Source: Burkholderia anthina
Lineage (GTDB): Bacteria > Pseudomonadota > Gammaproteobacteria > Burkholderiales > Burkholderiaceae
Reading direction: 5' to 3'
Assembly (NCBI RefSeq): GCF_001547525.1
Contig: NZ_LNJP01000003.1
Span: forward strand, 434,001 to 498,000
DNA: 64,000 nt
Shown: one piece after another, positions 39,011 through 47,797 of the stretch
Layout of the letters: the number at the start of each line of letters is the position of its first letter
Position numbering within the stretch: position 1 is the stretch's first letter
Program-made: the position numbers and the translations under genes
The notes under the pieces: model-generated
What the model saw: the letters and a program-made list of their open reading frames with translations, nothing else
Told to the model about the DNA's origin: nothing
Databases searched by the model: none

Positions 39011-39067
39011 GCGCTGCCTGTTGCAGGTGCCGCAGCCGCCTCGCGGGCGGTTGCGGCCGATTTGGAT

Positions 39068-39093
39068 GCCCGACCTCGTGTCGGGCTTTTTTT
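39068..39093 (+). terminator. Rho-independent terminator after acnA
   Basis: GCCCGAC (39068-39074), loop CTCGT, GTCGGGC (39080-39086), then seven T. It lies 57 bp past the acnA stop. Confidence 0.92.
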
Positions 39094-39113
39094 CGCCGGT
39101 GCTCGATGCGGCC

Positions 39114-39551
39114 TTACGCCGCCTTGTCGCCGCGCGCCTTCGCGGCCGCCCCTCGCGCGTTCTTCTTCAAATGCATGCGGTTGTATTCGATTGCCGCACG
39201 CACGAGGTGCTTCAAGGCCCGCTTGTCGATCTCGTCGCCTTCGACAAAATCGATCGCGCGACGCGCGTTCCCTTCGAGGCCCGCATTGAACAGCCCGTCG
39301 GGATCGGGCAGGTGCGCGCCGTGCATGAACGTCAGCTTCACCTTGCCCTTGTGCGCGTTCGCGACCGCGATCATCCCGTCGCACGACCACACGGGGCTGC
39401 CCATCCACTTCCATTCCTCGACGATGCCCGCTTGCGCATCGAGAATCGTCTGGCGCAGGTCGGCGAGCGTCTCGCCGCGCCAGTCGGCGATGCCGGCGAT
39501 CAGCGCGTCGATGCGCTCGGACGGTTGCAGCTCGTTGGCACGCGTACTCAT
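39114..39551 (-). CDS. DUF1801 domain protein
   Basis: A 145-residue YdhG/DUF1801 protein. EEWKWMGSPVWSCDGMIAVAN and KLTFMHGAHLPDP are the typical motifs; the function is unknown. It is the last gene of an arsR-SRPBCC-DUF1801 mini-operon and its start overlaps the SRPBCC stop by 4 bp. The C-terminus is Lys/Arg/Ala-rich. Confidence 0.88.
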   Translation of the reverse strand: MSTRANELQPSERIDALIAGIADWRGETLADLRQTILDAQAGIVEEWKWMGSPVWSCDGMIAVANAHKGKVKLTFMHGAHLPDPDGLFNAGLEGNARRAIDFVEGDEIDKRALKHLVRAAIEYNRMHLKKNARGAAAKARGDKAA

Positions 39552-39979
39552 GCGCGGGCCTCCGTTTGCGCGTCGGGGCGCGCCAGCACCTGTTCGAGCG
39601 CGTCGAGGAACCGTACCCAGCCGTACTGCGCACCGCGATACGCCTGCTCCTGATCGGGCCGGAAGCCGACCTGCTCCATGCGCAGGCGCGTGCCGGCCGG
39701 CGTCGGCGTGAGCGTCCACGTCACGACGCTTTCGAGGCCGTGGGCCGCCCACGTATAGGACAGCGCGCGGTGCGGCTCGATCGTGAGGACCGTGCAGTCG
39801 ACCGAGCCCCAGTCCGCCCGGAAGCTGAACGCCCGGCCCGCGACGGGCTCGAAGTCGCTCTTCATCAGCCACGCCTCGATCAGGTGCGGTTGGGTGAGCG
39901 CGCGCCAGATCTTCTCCGGCGGATGCGGCAGCTCCCGGTCGACGACGACGGAGCGCGTTTCGGTAGTGGCTTGGTTCAT
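39548..39979 (-). CDS. SRPBCC (AHSA1/CalC-like) family protein
   Basis: A 143-residue START-like ligand-binding domain: RELPHPPEKIWRALTQPHLIEAWL at the start and a C-terminal helix (GWVRFLDALEQVL). It is typically paired with an ArsR regulator, as here: its start overlaps the arsR stop by one base. The ligand is unknown. Confidence 0.92.
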   Translation of the reverse strand: MNQATTETRSVVVDRELPHPPEKIWRALTQPHLIEAWLMKSDFEPVAGRAFSFRADWGSVDCTVLTIEPHRALSYTWAAHGLESVVTWTLTPTPAGTRLRMEQVGFRPDQEQAYRGAQYGWVRFLDALEQVLARPDAQTEARA

Positions 39980-40311
39980 TACTGATCCATCCTTTTGAGC
40001 AGATCTTCAAGGGCATCGAACCGGCTCCGCCAGAAGCCCGCCATCTGGCTCGTCCAGTCGATCAACGGGGCCAGCGCCTGCGGCTGCGCGCTGTAGTGCG
40101 TCTGCCGGCCTTCGTGACGGTCGTTCACGAGTCCGGCCTGCTTCAGTACGCCAAGGTGCTTCGACACGGCCGGCTGCGACACGCCCGCATCGGCCGTGAG
40201 CGCGGCAACCGTCAGCTCGCCCTCCGCGCACAGCCGTTCGAAAAGCGCGCGGCGCGTCGGATCGGCGAGTGTCCGGAAAAGCGTGTCGTGTGCATTCTGC
40301 ATATCGGTCAC
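39979..40311 (-). CDS. ArsR family transcriptional regulator
   Basis: A 110-residue winged-helix repressor (LADPTRRALFERL; recognition region VSQPAVSKHLGVLKQAGLV). No metal-binding Cys cluster of the ArsR/SmtB type is present; the single Cys near residue 28 does not form one. It is therefore the SRPBCC-linked, non-metal subgroup. It heads the mini-operon and an inverted repeat sits directly upstream. Confidence 0.93.
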   Translation of the reverse strand: MTDMQNAHDTLFRTLADPTRRALFERLCAEGELTVAALTADAGVSQPAVSKHLGVLKQAGLVNDRHEGRQTHYSAQPQALAPLIDWTSQMAGFWRSRFDALEDLLKRMDQ

Positions 40312-40315
40312 AATT

Positions 40316-40333
40316 CATAACTGCGTGGTTATG
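40316..40333. promoter_or_regulatory. Inverted repeat upstream of arsR
   Basis: CATAAC (40316-40321), a 6-bp spacer and GTTATG (40328-40333). It starts 5 bp upstream of the arsR start codon, so a bound repressor would block transcription. Candidate autoregulatory operator. Confidence 0.5.
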
Positions 40334-40949
40334 GATTGAAGCATATCCGCTGATCGGCTCGAGTCAAGGCGGGATTTCGCGAACGGCGCCGTTCGATTCG
40401 GCGCACGCATCGCTCGGTCGCGCCGGCGCGCGGCCTTCGTCGAATTCGAGACTCTCCTCTAATCCGCAATCGCGCCACGCGATCCGAAAGCCGCCTGCAA
40501 GACTGCCCGGCGTGCTGTTCCACAGTTCGGGAAACATCCCGGCTCCACCGGCCCCGTCGTTGTGCATGCGCGAATCCGTTCCTGACGAGTCGCTTCCAAT
40601 GACCACATAGTGCGATACGGCGCGCAGCCATTGACACGCACGCGCCATGCATCCATGCGGCGCGCCCTTCCGAGACCGCGCACATTCCGATGCTGCAACG
40701 GACGGCTCGTGTGTGCGAGCGACGCGCGTTGCCGCGCCGTCGTACCGCAAACCGGTCCGCTCGCCGGGCCCACCATCGCCGTCGCGTACGACGCCGCGCG
40801 TGCCCGTCATGCGCCCGGTTGTCAGAACTGACAGCTATGGAAACTGGCAGCTACCCGAACGGCATCGACGCCCTACGCTCGTCACCGCTCGCGGCCCCAC
40901 AAGGGCCGGGGGTTCCAGTAACGTCGCCTCTCCTAAAAAAGGACTCCCG
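40334..40949. other. Intergenic region before the sedolisin gene
   Basis: About 620 bp without a convincing gene. Open frames exist on both strands but their products look like shadow translations. It contains a 14-bp palindrome (40820-40833) and an AAAAAAGGA ribosome site before 40950. Confidence 0.5.
40820..40833. promoter_or_regulatory. 14-bp palindrome upstream of the sedolisin gene
   Basis: TGTCAGAACTGACA is a perfect palindrome 117 bp before the protease start codon. Its shape (TGT..AGA..CT..ACAG) resembles the lux-box-like sites used by CepR-type quorum regulators in this group, but this is only a visual similarity. Confidence 0.4.
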
Positions 40950-42683
40950 ATGAAAAGGAACGCCTGGTTTGCCCTTCCCCTTCCGTCGCCCCGCCGCCTG
41001 GCGTGCGTGGCTCCGCTCGTGTTCGCCGCCGCTGCGGCGCATGCGGCGACGGATTGGGTCGATACCCATACGAAAGCCTTTCTGACCGGCCCGCAGTTGA
41101 TGGCGCGCAGTGCGGCGCCGTCGCTCGAACTCGCGGCCGGCGAGACGACCAACGTCGTCGTCAGCCTGAAGCTGCGCAACGCCGCGCAGCTCAAGCAGCT
41201 GGCGCGCGACGTGAACCGGCCCGGCAGCGCGCATTACCGCCAGTACCTGACGCACGAGCAGTTCCTCGCGAACTACGCGCCGACCGATGCGCAGGTGAAG
41301 TCGGTCGTCGACTATCTGCACAAGAGCGGCTTCACGAATGTCGAGGTTGCGCCGAACCGCCTGCTGGTCTCCGCCAGCGGTACGGCCGGCACGGTGAAGA
41401 CGGCCTTCAACACGTCGCTCGTGCACTTCCAGTACGCGGGCCGCTCGGGTTTCGCGAACACGTCGACCGCGCAGGTGCCGCGCGCACTCGGCGACGTCGT
41501 CGGCTCGGTGCTCGGGCTGCAAAGCGTCGCACGGGCGCGGCCGATGCTGCGCATCGGCAACGTCGCGAAGCCGCAGGCGCTCGCCGCCGGCACGGCGACG
41601 GGCCACTATCCGAAGGAATTCCCGGGCCTCTACAACGCGACCGGCGTGCCGACCGCCGCCGGCGTGACCGTCGGCATCATCACGATCGGCGGCGTGTCGC
41701 AGACGCTGCAGGACCTGAAGCAGTTCACGTCGAGCAACGGCTACGGCACGGTCTCCACGCAGACCGTCAAGACCAACGGCACGGGCGGCAGCTACGCCGA
41801 CGACCAGGACGGCCAGGGCGAATGGGATCTCGACAGCCAGTCGATCGTCGGCTCGGCCGGCGGCCAGGTCGGCAAGCTGGTGTTCTACATGGCCGATCTG
41901 AACGCCGCCGGCAACACCGGCCTCACGCAGGCGTTCAACCGCGCGGTGTCGGACAACACCGCGAAGGTGATCAACGTCTCGCTCGGCTGGTGCGAAACCG
42001 ATGCGGACGCGGACGGCACGCTCGACGCCGAGGAACAGATCTTCACGACGGCAGCCGCGCAAGGCCAGACGTTCTCGGTATCGTCGGGCGACGAAGGCGT
42101 GTACGAGTGCAACAACCGCGGCTATCCGGACGGCTCGAACTACACGGTGTCGTGGCCGGCTTCGTCGCCGCACGTGCTCGCGATCGGCGGCACGACGCTG
42201 TACACGACGTCGGCCGGTGCGTTCTCGAACGAGACCGTGTGGAACGAAGGGCTCGATTCGAACGGCAAGCTGTGGGCAACGGGCGGCGGCGTCAGCTCGA
42301 TCCTGCCCGCGCCGTCGTGGCAATCGGGCAGCAATCGCCGGTTGCCGGACGTCGCGTTCGATGCCGCGCAAAGCACGGGCGCGTACATCTACAACTACGG
42401 CCAGTTGCAGCAGATCGGCGGCACGAGTCTCGCCGCACCGATCTTCACGGGCTTCTGGGCGCGGCTGCTCGCGGCGAACGGCACGGGCCTCGGCTTCCCG
42501 GCCGGCAACTTCTATGCGGACATTCCGTCGCATCCGTCGCTCGTGCGCTATGACGTCGTGTCCGGGAACAACGGCTATCAGGGGTATGGCTACAAGGCCG
42601 GCACCGGCTGGGATCTGACGACCGGCTTCGGCAGCCTGAACATCGCGAACCTCAACCAGTTGATCAAGTCGGGCGGGTTCTGA
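40950..42683 (+). CDS. Secreted sedolisin (S53) serine-carboxyl peptidase, pseudomonalisin-like
   Basis: A 577-residue prepro-protease. A signal peptide ends at AAHA (about residue 33). The S53 pro-domain (VVVSLKLRNAAQLKQLARDV, LTHEQFLANYAPT) covers residues 40-200. The catalytic domain carries GEWDLDSQS (Glu/Asp), SSGDEGVYEC (oxyanion Asp) and GGTSLAAP (nucleophile Ser). The C-terminal Ca site is in TGWDLTTGFGS. An acidic-pH secreted endopeptidase is expected. The gene is monocistronic. Confidence 0.93.
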   Translation: MKRNAWFALPLPSPRRLACVAPLVFAAAAAHAATDWVDTHTKAFLTGPQLMARSAAPSLELAAGETTNVVVSLKLRNAAQLKQLARDVNRPGSAHYRQYLTHEQFLANYAPTDAQVKSVVDYLHKSGFTNVEVAPNRLLVSASGTAGTVKTAFNTSLVHFQYAGRSGFANTSTAQVPRALGDVVGSVLGLQSVARARPMLRIGNVAKPQALAAGTATGHYPKEFPGLYNATGVPTAAGVTVGIITIGGVSQTLQDLKQFTSSNGYGTVSTQTVKTNGTGGSYADDQDGQGEWDLDSQSIVGSAGGQVGKLVFYMADLNAAGNTGLTQAFNRAVSDNTAKVINVSLGWCETDADADGTLDAEEQIFTTAAAQGQTFSVSSGDEGVYECNNRGYPDGSNYTVSWPASSPHVLAIGGTTLYTTSAGAFSNETVWNEGLDSNGKLWATGGGVSSILPAPSWQSGSNRRLPDVAFDAAQSTGAYIYNYGQLQQIGGTSLAAPIFTGFWARLLAANGTGLGFPAGNFYADIPSHPSLVRYDVVSGNNGYQGYGYKAGTGWDLTTGFGSLNIANLNQLIKSGGF

Positions 42684-42747
42684 GCGATGCATGAAAGCCG
42701 GCGCGCGGCGATGGCTTGCCGCGCGCCGGCGGTGACCGTGCCGCGCG

Positions 42748-44166
42748 CTACTCCGCCGCCGGCTCCTTCACGCGCTCCGACACGACCGGCGCGCCGGCCC
42801 GATGCGACGGCGCGAACAGCCGCAGCCCGCTCGCGACGCTCGCCGCGCCTGCGAACCCCGCACCGAGCATCAACGCAAGCGTCGGCCCGTGGCGGCCCGC
42901 GATCCCGAACGACAGCGCAACCAGCGCCGCGCCCGTCGCCTGCCCGATCAGCCGTGCGGTCGCGATGATCCCGCTCGCACCGCCGCTGCGTTCGGGCGGC
43001 GCACTCGACATCAGCGCCTTCAGGTTCGGCGACTGGAAGAAGCCGAAGCCCGCGCCGCACAGCATCATCCGCCAGCCGATGTCGACGACGCCCGGCGACA
43101 CCGGCAGCGCGGCGAGCGACACCATCCCCGCACTCAGCAACGCGAGGCCGATCGCGCCGAGCAGCCCCGGCGGATAACGATCCGACAGCCGCCCCGCGAT
43201 CGGCGCGGCGAGCGCGACGACCGCCGACCACGGCGTCATCAGGAAGCCCGTTTCGACCGCGCTGCGATGCAGGACGGTTTCGAAATAGAACGGCAGCGAC
43301 ACGAACGCAAGCCCCTGCGCGGCGAACGCGCACACGGCGGTCAGCGCGGACAGCGTGAACACGGGCCGGCGGAACAGGTCGACCGGCAGCATCGGCGCCG
43401 GGTGCCCGGCCTGGCGGCGGATCAGCAGCCAGCCGAACGCGAACGCCACCGCGGCCGCCGCGCACACGACGGAGCGCGGCCCGCGCTGCGCGAATTCGCC
43501 GAGCGCGAAGATCAGCGATGCGAACGTGATCACGTTGAACAGCGCGGCGACCGGATCGAATACATGCTTGCCGCGCGCCGTCCGCGGCAGCGACGGGATC
43601 GCCACGGCGAGCGCGAACACGCCGAGCGGCACGTTCACCGCGAACAGCCACGGCCATGCGGCCACCGAGAGAATCAGCGACGCGATCGTCGGCCCCACCG
43701 CGAACGACACGCCGACGACGAGCGCGTTGAAGCCGACGCCGCGCCCGAGCCGGTGCGCGGGAAACAGGCCGCGGATCAGCGCGACGTTCACGCTCATGAT
43801 CGCGCTCGCGCCGAAGCCCTGCACGATGCGCGCGGCGGTCAGCATCGGCAGCGTCGCCGCGAGCGAACAACCGAGCGACGCCAGCGTGAACACCGCCAGC
43901 CCGGCGACATACACGCGCTTGTGGCCGACGATGTCGCCGAGCGACGCGAACGGCAGCAGCGTCGCGACCATCGCGAGCTGGTACGCGTTGATGATCCACA
44001 CGGACGCGGCCGGCGACGCGTGCAGGTCGGCGGCGATCGCGGGCAGCGCGGTGTTCGCGATCGCGGTGTCGAGCGTCGCGAGCGCGACGGCCAGCAGCAC
44101 GGCGGACATCGCGCGCCAATTGACGGCCGGCTCGTGCGTGCCGGCGGGGGAAGCGAATTCGGACAA
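42748..44166 (-). CDS. MFS drug/solute exporter, DHA2 (14-TM) family
   Basis: About 472 residues from TTG 44166 (or 453 from ATG 44109; I prefer the TTG because the first helix otherwise begins at once). The DHA2 motif C-type LDTAIANTALPAIAADL and motif A GDIVGHKRVYVAG are clear. About 14 hydrophobic segments are expected. Substrate unknown. It lies 3' of the ABC transporter genes but is separated by 257 bp, so it may be a separate unit. Confidence 0.85.
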   Translation of the reverse strand: MSEFASPAGTHEPAVNWRAMSAVLLAVALATLDTAIANTALPAIAADLHASPAASVWIINAYQLAMVATLLPFASLGDIVGHKRVYVAGLAVFTLASLGCSLAATLPMLTAARIVQGFGASAIMSVNVALIRGLFPAHRLGRGVGFNALVVGVSFAVGPTIASLILSVAAWPWLFAVNVPLGVFALAVAIPSLPRTARGKHVFDPVAALFNVITFASLIFALGEFAQRGPRSVVCAAAAVAFAFGWLLIRRQAGHPAPMLPVDLFRRPVFTLSALTAVCAFAAQGLAFVSLPFYFETVLHRSAVETGFLMTPWSAVVALAAPIAGRLSDRYPPGLLGAIGLALLSAGMVSLAALPVSPGVVDIGWRMMLCGAGFGFFQSPNLKALMSSAPPERSGGASGIIATARLIGQATGAALVALSFGIAGRHGPTLALMLGAGFAGAASVASGLRLFAPSHRAGAPVVSERVKEPAAE

Positions 44167-44423
44167 GATGGGCTCGGCTGACGAGCGACGCGCGGCGTCG
44201 CGGATTGAGCGGCGCGGCGCCGAACGCTCCGTGCAGCAGCACGGGAACGCGCGGCACCGCGAGCCGTATTGTTGCAGAGCCGCATCGATCGTGCAGGAGG
44301 CCGCTTCGTCAGTCAGCGAAACGAAAGATTCGGCGCGCCGCGGCGGGCGCGCGGCACCGATGCAGACGCAACGACCGGCGCACTCGCGGCCCCGCCGGAC
44401 GGCACGCGGCCGGCCGCCGCCAT
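44167..44423. other. Intergenic region between MFS and ABC permease genes
   Basis: I see no gene here. The open frames on both strands are GC-driven. The MFS promoter should lie here. Confidence 0.4.
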
Positions 44424-45269
44424 TTACGACACCGCACGCCGCGCATTGCGGCCGCGCAGCCATTCGAGCGCGAGCAGCAAACTCGTCGAGAAGATGATCA
44501 GGATCGTCGCGAGCGCGGCGATCGTCGGGCTGATGTTCTCGCGAATGCCCGTGAACATCTGGCGCGGCAGCGTCGTCTGGTCCGCGCCCGCGAGAAACAG
44601 CGTGACGACCACTTCGTCGAACGACGTCGCGAACGCGAACAGCGCGCCCGACATCACGCCCGGTGCGATCACCGGCAGCGTCACGCGGAAGAAGGTCGAC
44701 ACCGGGTTCGCGCCGAGCGACAGGCTCGCGCGCACGAGATTCTGGTTGAAGCCCTGCAGCGTCGCGGCCACCGTCGTCACGACGAACGGCACGCCGAGCG
44801 CCGCGTGCGCGGCGATCAGCCCCGTGTAGGTATTCGCGAGCCCGAGCGGCGCGAAGAACAGGTACATGCCGACGCCGACCACGACGACGGGCACGATCAT
44901 CGGCGACAGCAGCACGGCCATCAGCAACGCCTTGCCGCGGAAGTCGGCCTTCGTCAGGCCGATGGCCGCGAGCGTGCCGAGCACGGTCGCGACGACGGTC
45001 GCCGACGGCGCGACGATGAAACTGTTCTTCGCGGCCATCCGCCACTCGTCCGACGCGATCAGGTTCTCGTACCAGCGCGTGGAAAAGCCTGGAATCGGAT
45101 ACACGAGGAACGTGCTCGACGAGAACGACAGCGGCACGATCGCGAGCACCGGCAGGATCAGGTACAGCAGCGTCAGCACGACGAGCACGCGCAACGCGAC
45201 GTACCACGCGCGCTCGACGAACGACATGTGCGGCGCGAACAGCGGCCTGGCGAGTTTCATGGTCGGCAT
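44424..45269 (-). CDS. Polyamine-type ABC transporter permease (PotC-like)
   Basis: A 281-residue inner-membrane permease with about six helices. The ATPase-coupling EAA-like loop is LVRASLSLGANPVSTFFRVTLP. It is the last gene of the ABC operon and pairs with the larger PotB-like permease 28 bp upstream. Substrate is probably a polyamine or a related small cation/amino compound. Confidence 0.9.
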   Translation of the reverse strand: MPTMKLARPLFAPHMSFVERAWYVALRVLVVLTLLYLILPVLAIVPLSFSSSTFLVYPIPGFSTRWYENLIASDEWRMAAKNSFIVAPSATVVATVLGTLAAIGLTKADFRGKALLMAVLLSPMIVPVVVVGVGMYLFFAPLGLANTYTGLIAAHAALGVPFVVTTVAATLQGFNQNLVRASLSLGANPVSTFFRVTLPVIAPGVMSGALFAFATSFDEVVVTLFLAGADQTTLPRQMFTGIRENISPTIAALATILIIFSTSLLLALEWLRGRNARRAVS

Positions 45270-45297
45270 CCCTTTCCCGTTTTCCTGTGCCCGGCGC

Positions 45298-46572
45298 TCA
45301 GCCGAGGCTCACGTTCGAGCGCGTGAAGCGCCCGTACACCGCATACAGCACGAGCGTCGCCGCGAGCAGCAGCCCGCCGAGCGCACACGCCATGCCCCAG
45401 TTGATCGTCACGTTCGTGAAGTACGCGACGTAGTAGCTGACCATCTGGTCGTTCGGCCCGCCGAGCAGCGCGGGCGTGATGTAGTAGCCGATCGCGAGGA
45501 TGAACACGAGCAGCGCGCCCGCGCCGACGCCCGGATACGTCTGCGGCACGTACACGCGCCAGAACGCGGCGAACGGATGGCTGCCGAGCGACACGGCCGC
45601 GCGCTGGTAGGTCGGCGGAATCGACTTCATCACGCTGTAGAGCGGCAGGATCATGAACGGCAGCAGGATGTGCGTCATCGAGATGTACACGCCGACGCGG
45701 TTGAACAGCAGCGTGAGCGGATGCGAGATCAGCCCGCTGCCGATCAGCGCCGTGTTGATGAGCCCTTCGCTCTGCAGCAGCACGATCCATGCGGCCACGC
45801 GCACCAGCACCGACGTCCAGAACGGAATCAGCACGAGGATCATCACGAGGTTCGCGCGCCGTTCCGACAGCGTCGAGATCCAGTACGCGAGCGGATAGCC
45901 GAGCAGCAGCGCGAACAGCGTGACGGCGATGCCGATCACGAACGTGCGCCCGAAGATCGCGAGGTAGATCGACTGGTCGGGATCGGCCTGCACGATATGG
46001 CCGAAGCCGTCCTGCTTGTGGTCGAGCGCGGCGAGCAGATAGAACGGCGACACCTGGCTGCCGTTCTTCGCGATCGCCTGCCAGTACGCGAGCTCGCCCC
46101 AGCGCGCATCGAGATCGATGAATTTCGCGCGCGTCTGCGCGGGCGTCAGCGCCGCGTCGCCCCCGTTACCGTCGCCCTTGAGCGGCATCGCGCGCGCCGT
46201 CTTCGCGACGAGCGAGCGATAACCGGGGATCTCGGTGTTCAGGCGCCGCGCGAGCGCGCCCATCGCCTCGCTGTCGGCCACCTTCGTCATGTCGGCCGCG
46301 AGCGCGACATACGCGGCGTCCGCCGGTGGCGTCTTGCGATCCCAGCCCGACAACGCGGCGACCGTGTTCGGCAACGCGGTCGCGATTTCCGGGTTCTGCA
46401 CCGCGCGCGTGAGCAGCGTGCCGATCGGCACGACGAAGATCAGCAGCAGGAAAATCGCGAGCGGCGCGACCAGCAGCAGCGCCATCGTGCGCTTGCGCGC
46501 CTCGGCGGCCTTCAGCTCGCGCTTGAGCGCGGCGGTCGACGGCGAGGAAGGCGCGATCGTGATCGTATTCAA
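45298..46572 (-). CDS. Polyamine-type ABC transporter permease (PotB-like) with long periplasmic insertion
   Basis: TTG 46572 has a good GGAGAGA ribosome site and gives 424 residues, long for PotB (about 280-300). The first helix (residues 28-50) is followed by a roughly 140-residue hydrophilic segment (about 60-200), then the normal five-helix permease core with the coupling loop RAAVSLGSHPFAAFWRVYVP. The insertion must lie in the periplasm and might contact the binding protein. It is co-transcribed with the neighbouring ABC genes. Confidence 0.88.
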   Translation of the reverse strand: MNTITIAPSSPSTAALKRELKAAEARKRTMALLLVAPLAIFLLLIFVVPIGTLLTRAVQNPEIATALPNTVAALSGWDRKTPPADAAYVALAADMTKVADSEAMGALARRLNTEIPGYRSLVAKTARAMPLKGDGNGGDAALTPAQTRAKFIDLDARWGELAYWQAIAKNGSQVSPFYLLAALDHKQDGFGHIVQADPDQSIYLAIFGRTFVIGIAVTLFALLLGYPLAYWISTLSERRANLVMILVLIPFWTSVLVRVAAWIVLLQSEGLINTALIGSGLISHPLTLLFNRVGVYISMTHILLPFMILPLYSVMKSIPPTYQRAAVSLGSHPFAAFWRVYVPQTYPGVGAGALLVFILAIGYYITPALLGGPNDQMVSYYVAYFTNVTINWGMACALGGLLLAATLVLYAVYGRFTRSNVSLG

Positions 46573-46605
46573 CGGTTCTCTCCGGCCGGGCACGTTCCGG
46601 CGGAA

Positions 46606-46638
46606 GGCCGCGCGACGGGTTCGACGCGTCGCGCGGCC
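46606..46638 (-). other. Stable hairpin between binding-protein and permease genes
   Basis: GGCCGCGCGACG (46606-46617) pairs perfectly with CGTCGCGCGGCC (46627-46638), loop 9 nt. It lies 36 bp past the binding-protein stop. Such structures commonly protect the upstream mRNA 3' end so that binding protein is made in excess. Confidence 0.6.
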
Positions 46639-46674
46639 GGTTGCATCACGGCATCCTTCAGGATGCCCGACCGG

Positions 46675-47721
46675 TTACTTCGTGGCCCACGCGGCGAAGC
46701 GCTGTTCGAGCTCGTCGCTGTGGTCGGTCCAGAAGCCGATGTCCTCCAGTACCGCGTTCTTGCCGTTGGCCGGCGAGTTCGGCAGGTTCGCGAGCGTCTT
46801 CGCGTCGAGCGACTTGATCGCCGCGACGTTCGTCGGGCCGTACGCGATGTGCTGTGCATACGCCTGCTGCGGCTTCGGCGTGAGCGTGTACGCGATGTAC
46901 TGCTCGGCGAGCGCCTTGTTCGGCGAACCCTTCGGAATCGCCCAGTAGTCGAGGTCGTAGATGCTGCCGTTCCACACGACCTTCAGGTTCTTGCCTTCCT
47001 TCTGCGCGGCGTCGATGCGGCCGTTGTACGCGGTCGACATCACGACGTCGCCGGCCACCAGGAACTGCGGCGGCTGCGCGCCCGCTTCCCACCACTGGAT
47101 GTACGGCTTCAGCTCGTCGAGCTTCTTGAACGCGCGATCCTGGCCGGCCTTCGTGCCGAGCACCTTGTAGACGTCCTTCGTCGCGACGCCGTCGGCCATC
47201 AGCGCGAATTCGAGGTTGTAGCGCGCGCCCTTGCGCATCCCGCGCTTGCCGGGGAATTTCTTCACGTTCCAGAAATCGGCCCAGCCGGTCGGCGCGGTCT
47301 TCAGCTTGTCCGCGTTGTACGACAGCGCGGTCGACCATACGAAGAAGCCGACGCCGCACACCTGCGGCGCTTCCGGAATCAGGTCGGATTTCTTCGCGAT
47401 CTTCGACCAGTCGAGCTTCTCGTACAACCCTTCGTCGCAGCCGCGGTTCAGGTCGCCCGATTCGACTTCGACCACGTCCCAGTTGACGTGCTTGGCCTCG
47501 ACCATCGCCTTCACCTTCGCCTGCTCGCCGTTGTATTCGACGGCCGTGACCTTGTTGCCGGTCGCCTTCTCGAACGGCTGGTTGAACGCGACCTTCTGCG
47601 CGTCGCCGTTCGCGCCGCCGAAGTTGACGACCGTGAGTTCGGCCGCGGCGGCCGATGCGCCGAACGCGACCAGCGCCAGCGCGAGCGCCGTGCGGCGCGC
47701 GGTAAAGCTTGCTCGTTTCAT
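46675..47721 (-). CDS. ABC transporter periplasmic substrate-binding protein (PotD-like)
   Basis: A 348-residue type-2 periplasmic binding protein. The signal peptide ends ASAAAAE (about residue 27). LTVVNFGGANGDAQKVAF and EVESGDLNRGCDEGLYEKLDW are typical of the spermidine/putrescine-binding group. Two cysteines (CDEG, VCGVGFF) may form a disulfide. The ligand is not certain. Confidence 0.9.
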   Translation of the reverse strand: MKRASFTARRTALALALVAFGASAAAAELTVVNFGGANGDAQKVAFNQPFEKATGNKVTAVEYNGEQAKVKAMVEAKHVNWDVVEVESGDLNRGCDEGLYEKLDWSKIAKKSDLIPEAPQVCGVGFFVWSTALSYNADKLKTAPTGWADFWNVKKFPGKRGMRKGARYNLEFALMADGVATKDVYKVLGTKAGQDRAFKKLDELKPYIQWWEAGAQPPQFLVAGDVVMSTAYNGRIDAAQKEGKNLKVVWNGSIYDLDYWAIPKGSPNKALAEQYIAYTLTPKPQQAYAQHIAYGPTNVAAIKSLDAKTLANLPNSPANGKNAVLEDIGFWTDHSDELEQRFAAWATK

Positions 47722-47797
47722 GATGGTTCCTCTCCTCTCGTGGTGGAAGTGGGCTTTGTTGTTGACGACGTGCTACGGAAAACCGGGTGAGCCATGC

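Noticed and set aside
40364..40810. 148-codon minus-strand frame in the arsR-sedolisin gap
   Set aside because: No ribosome site, no domain or signal, composition like random GC-rich sequence.
44866..47790. A 974-codon plus-strand open frame
   Set aside because: Antisense to the ABC transporter genes, which have clear domains; no protein-like features.
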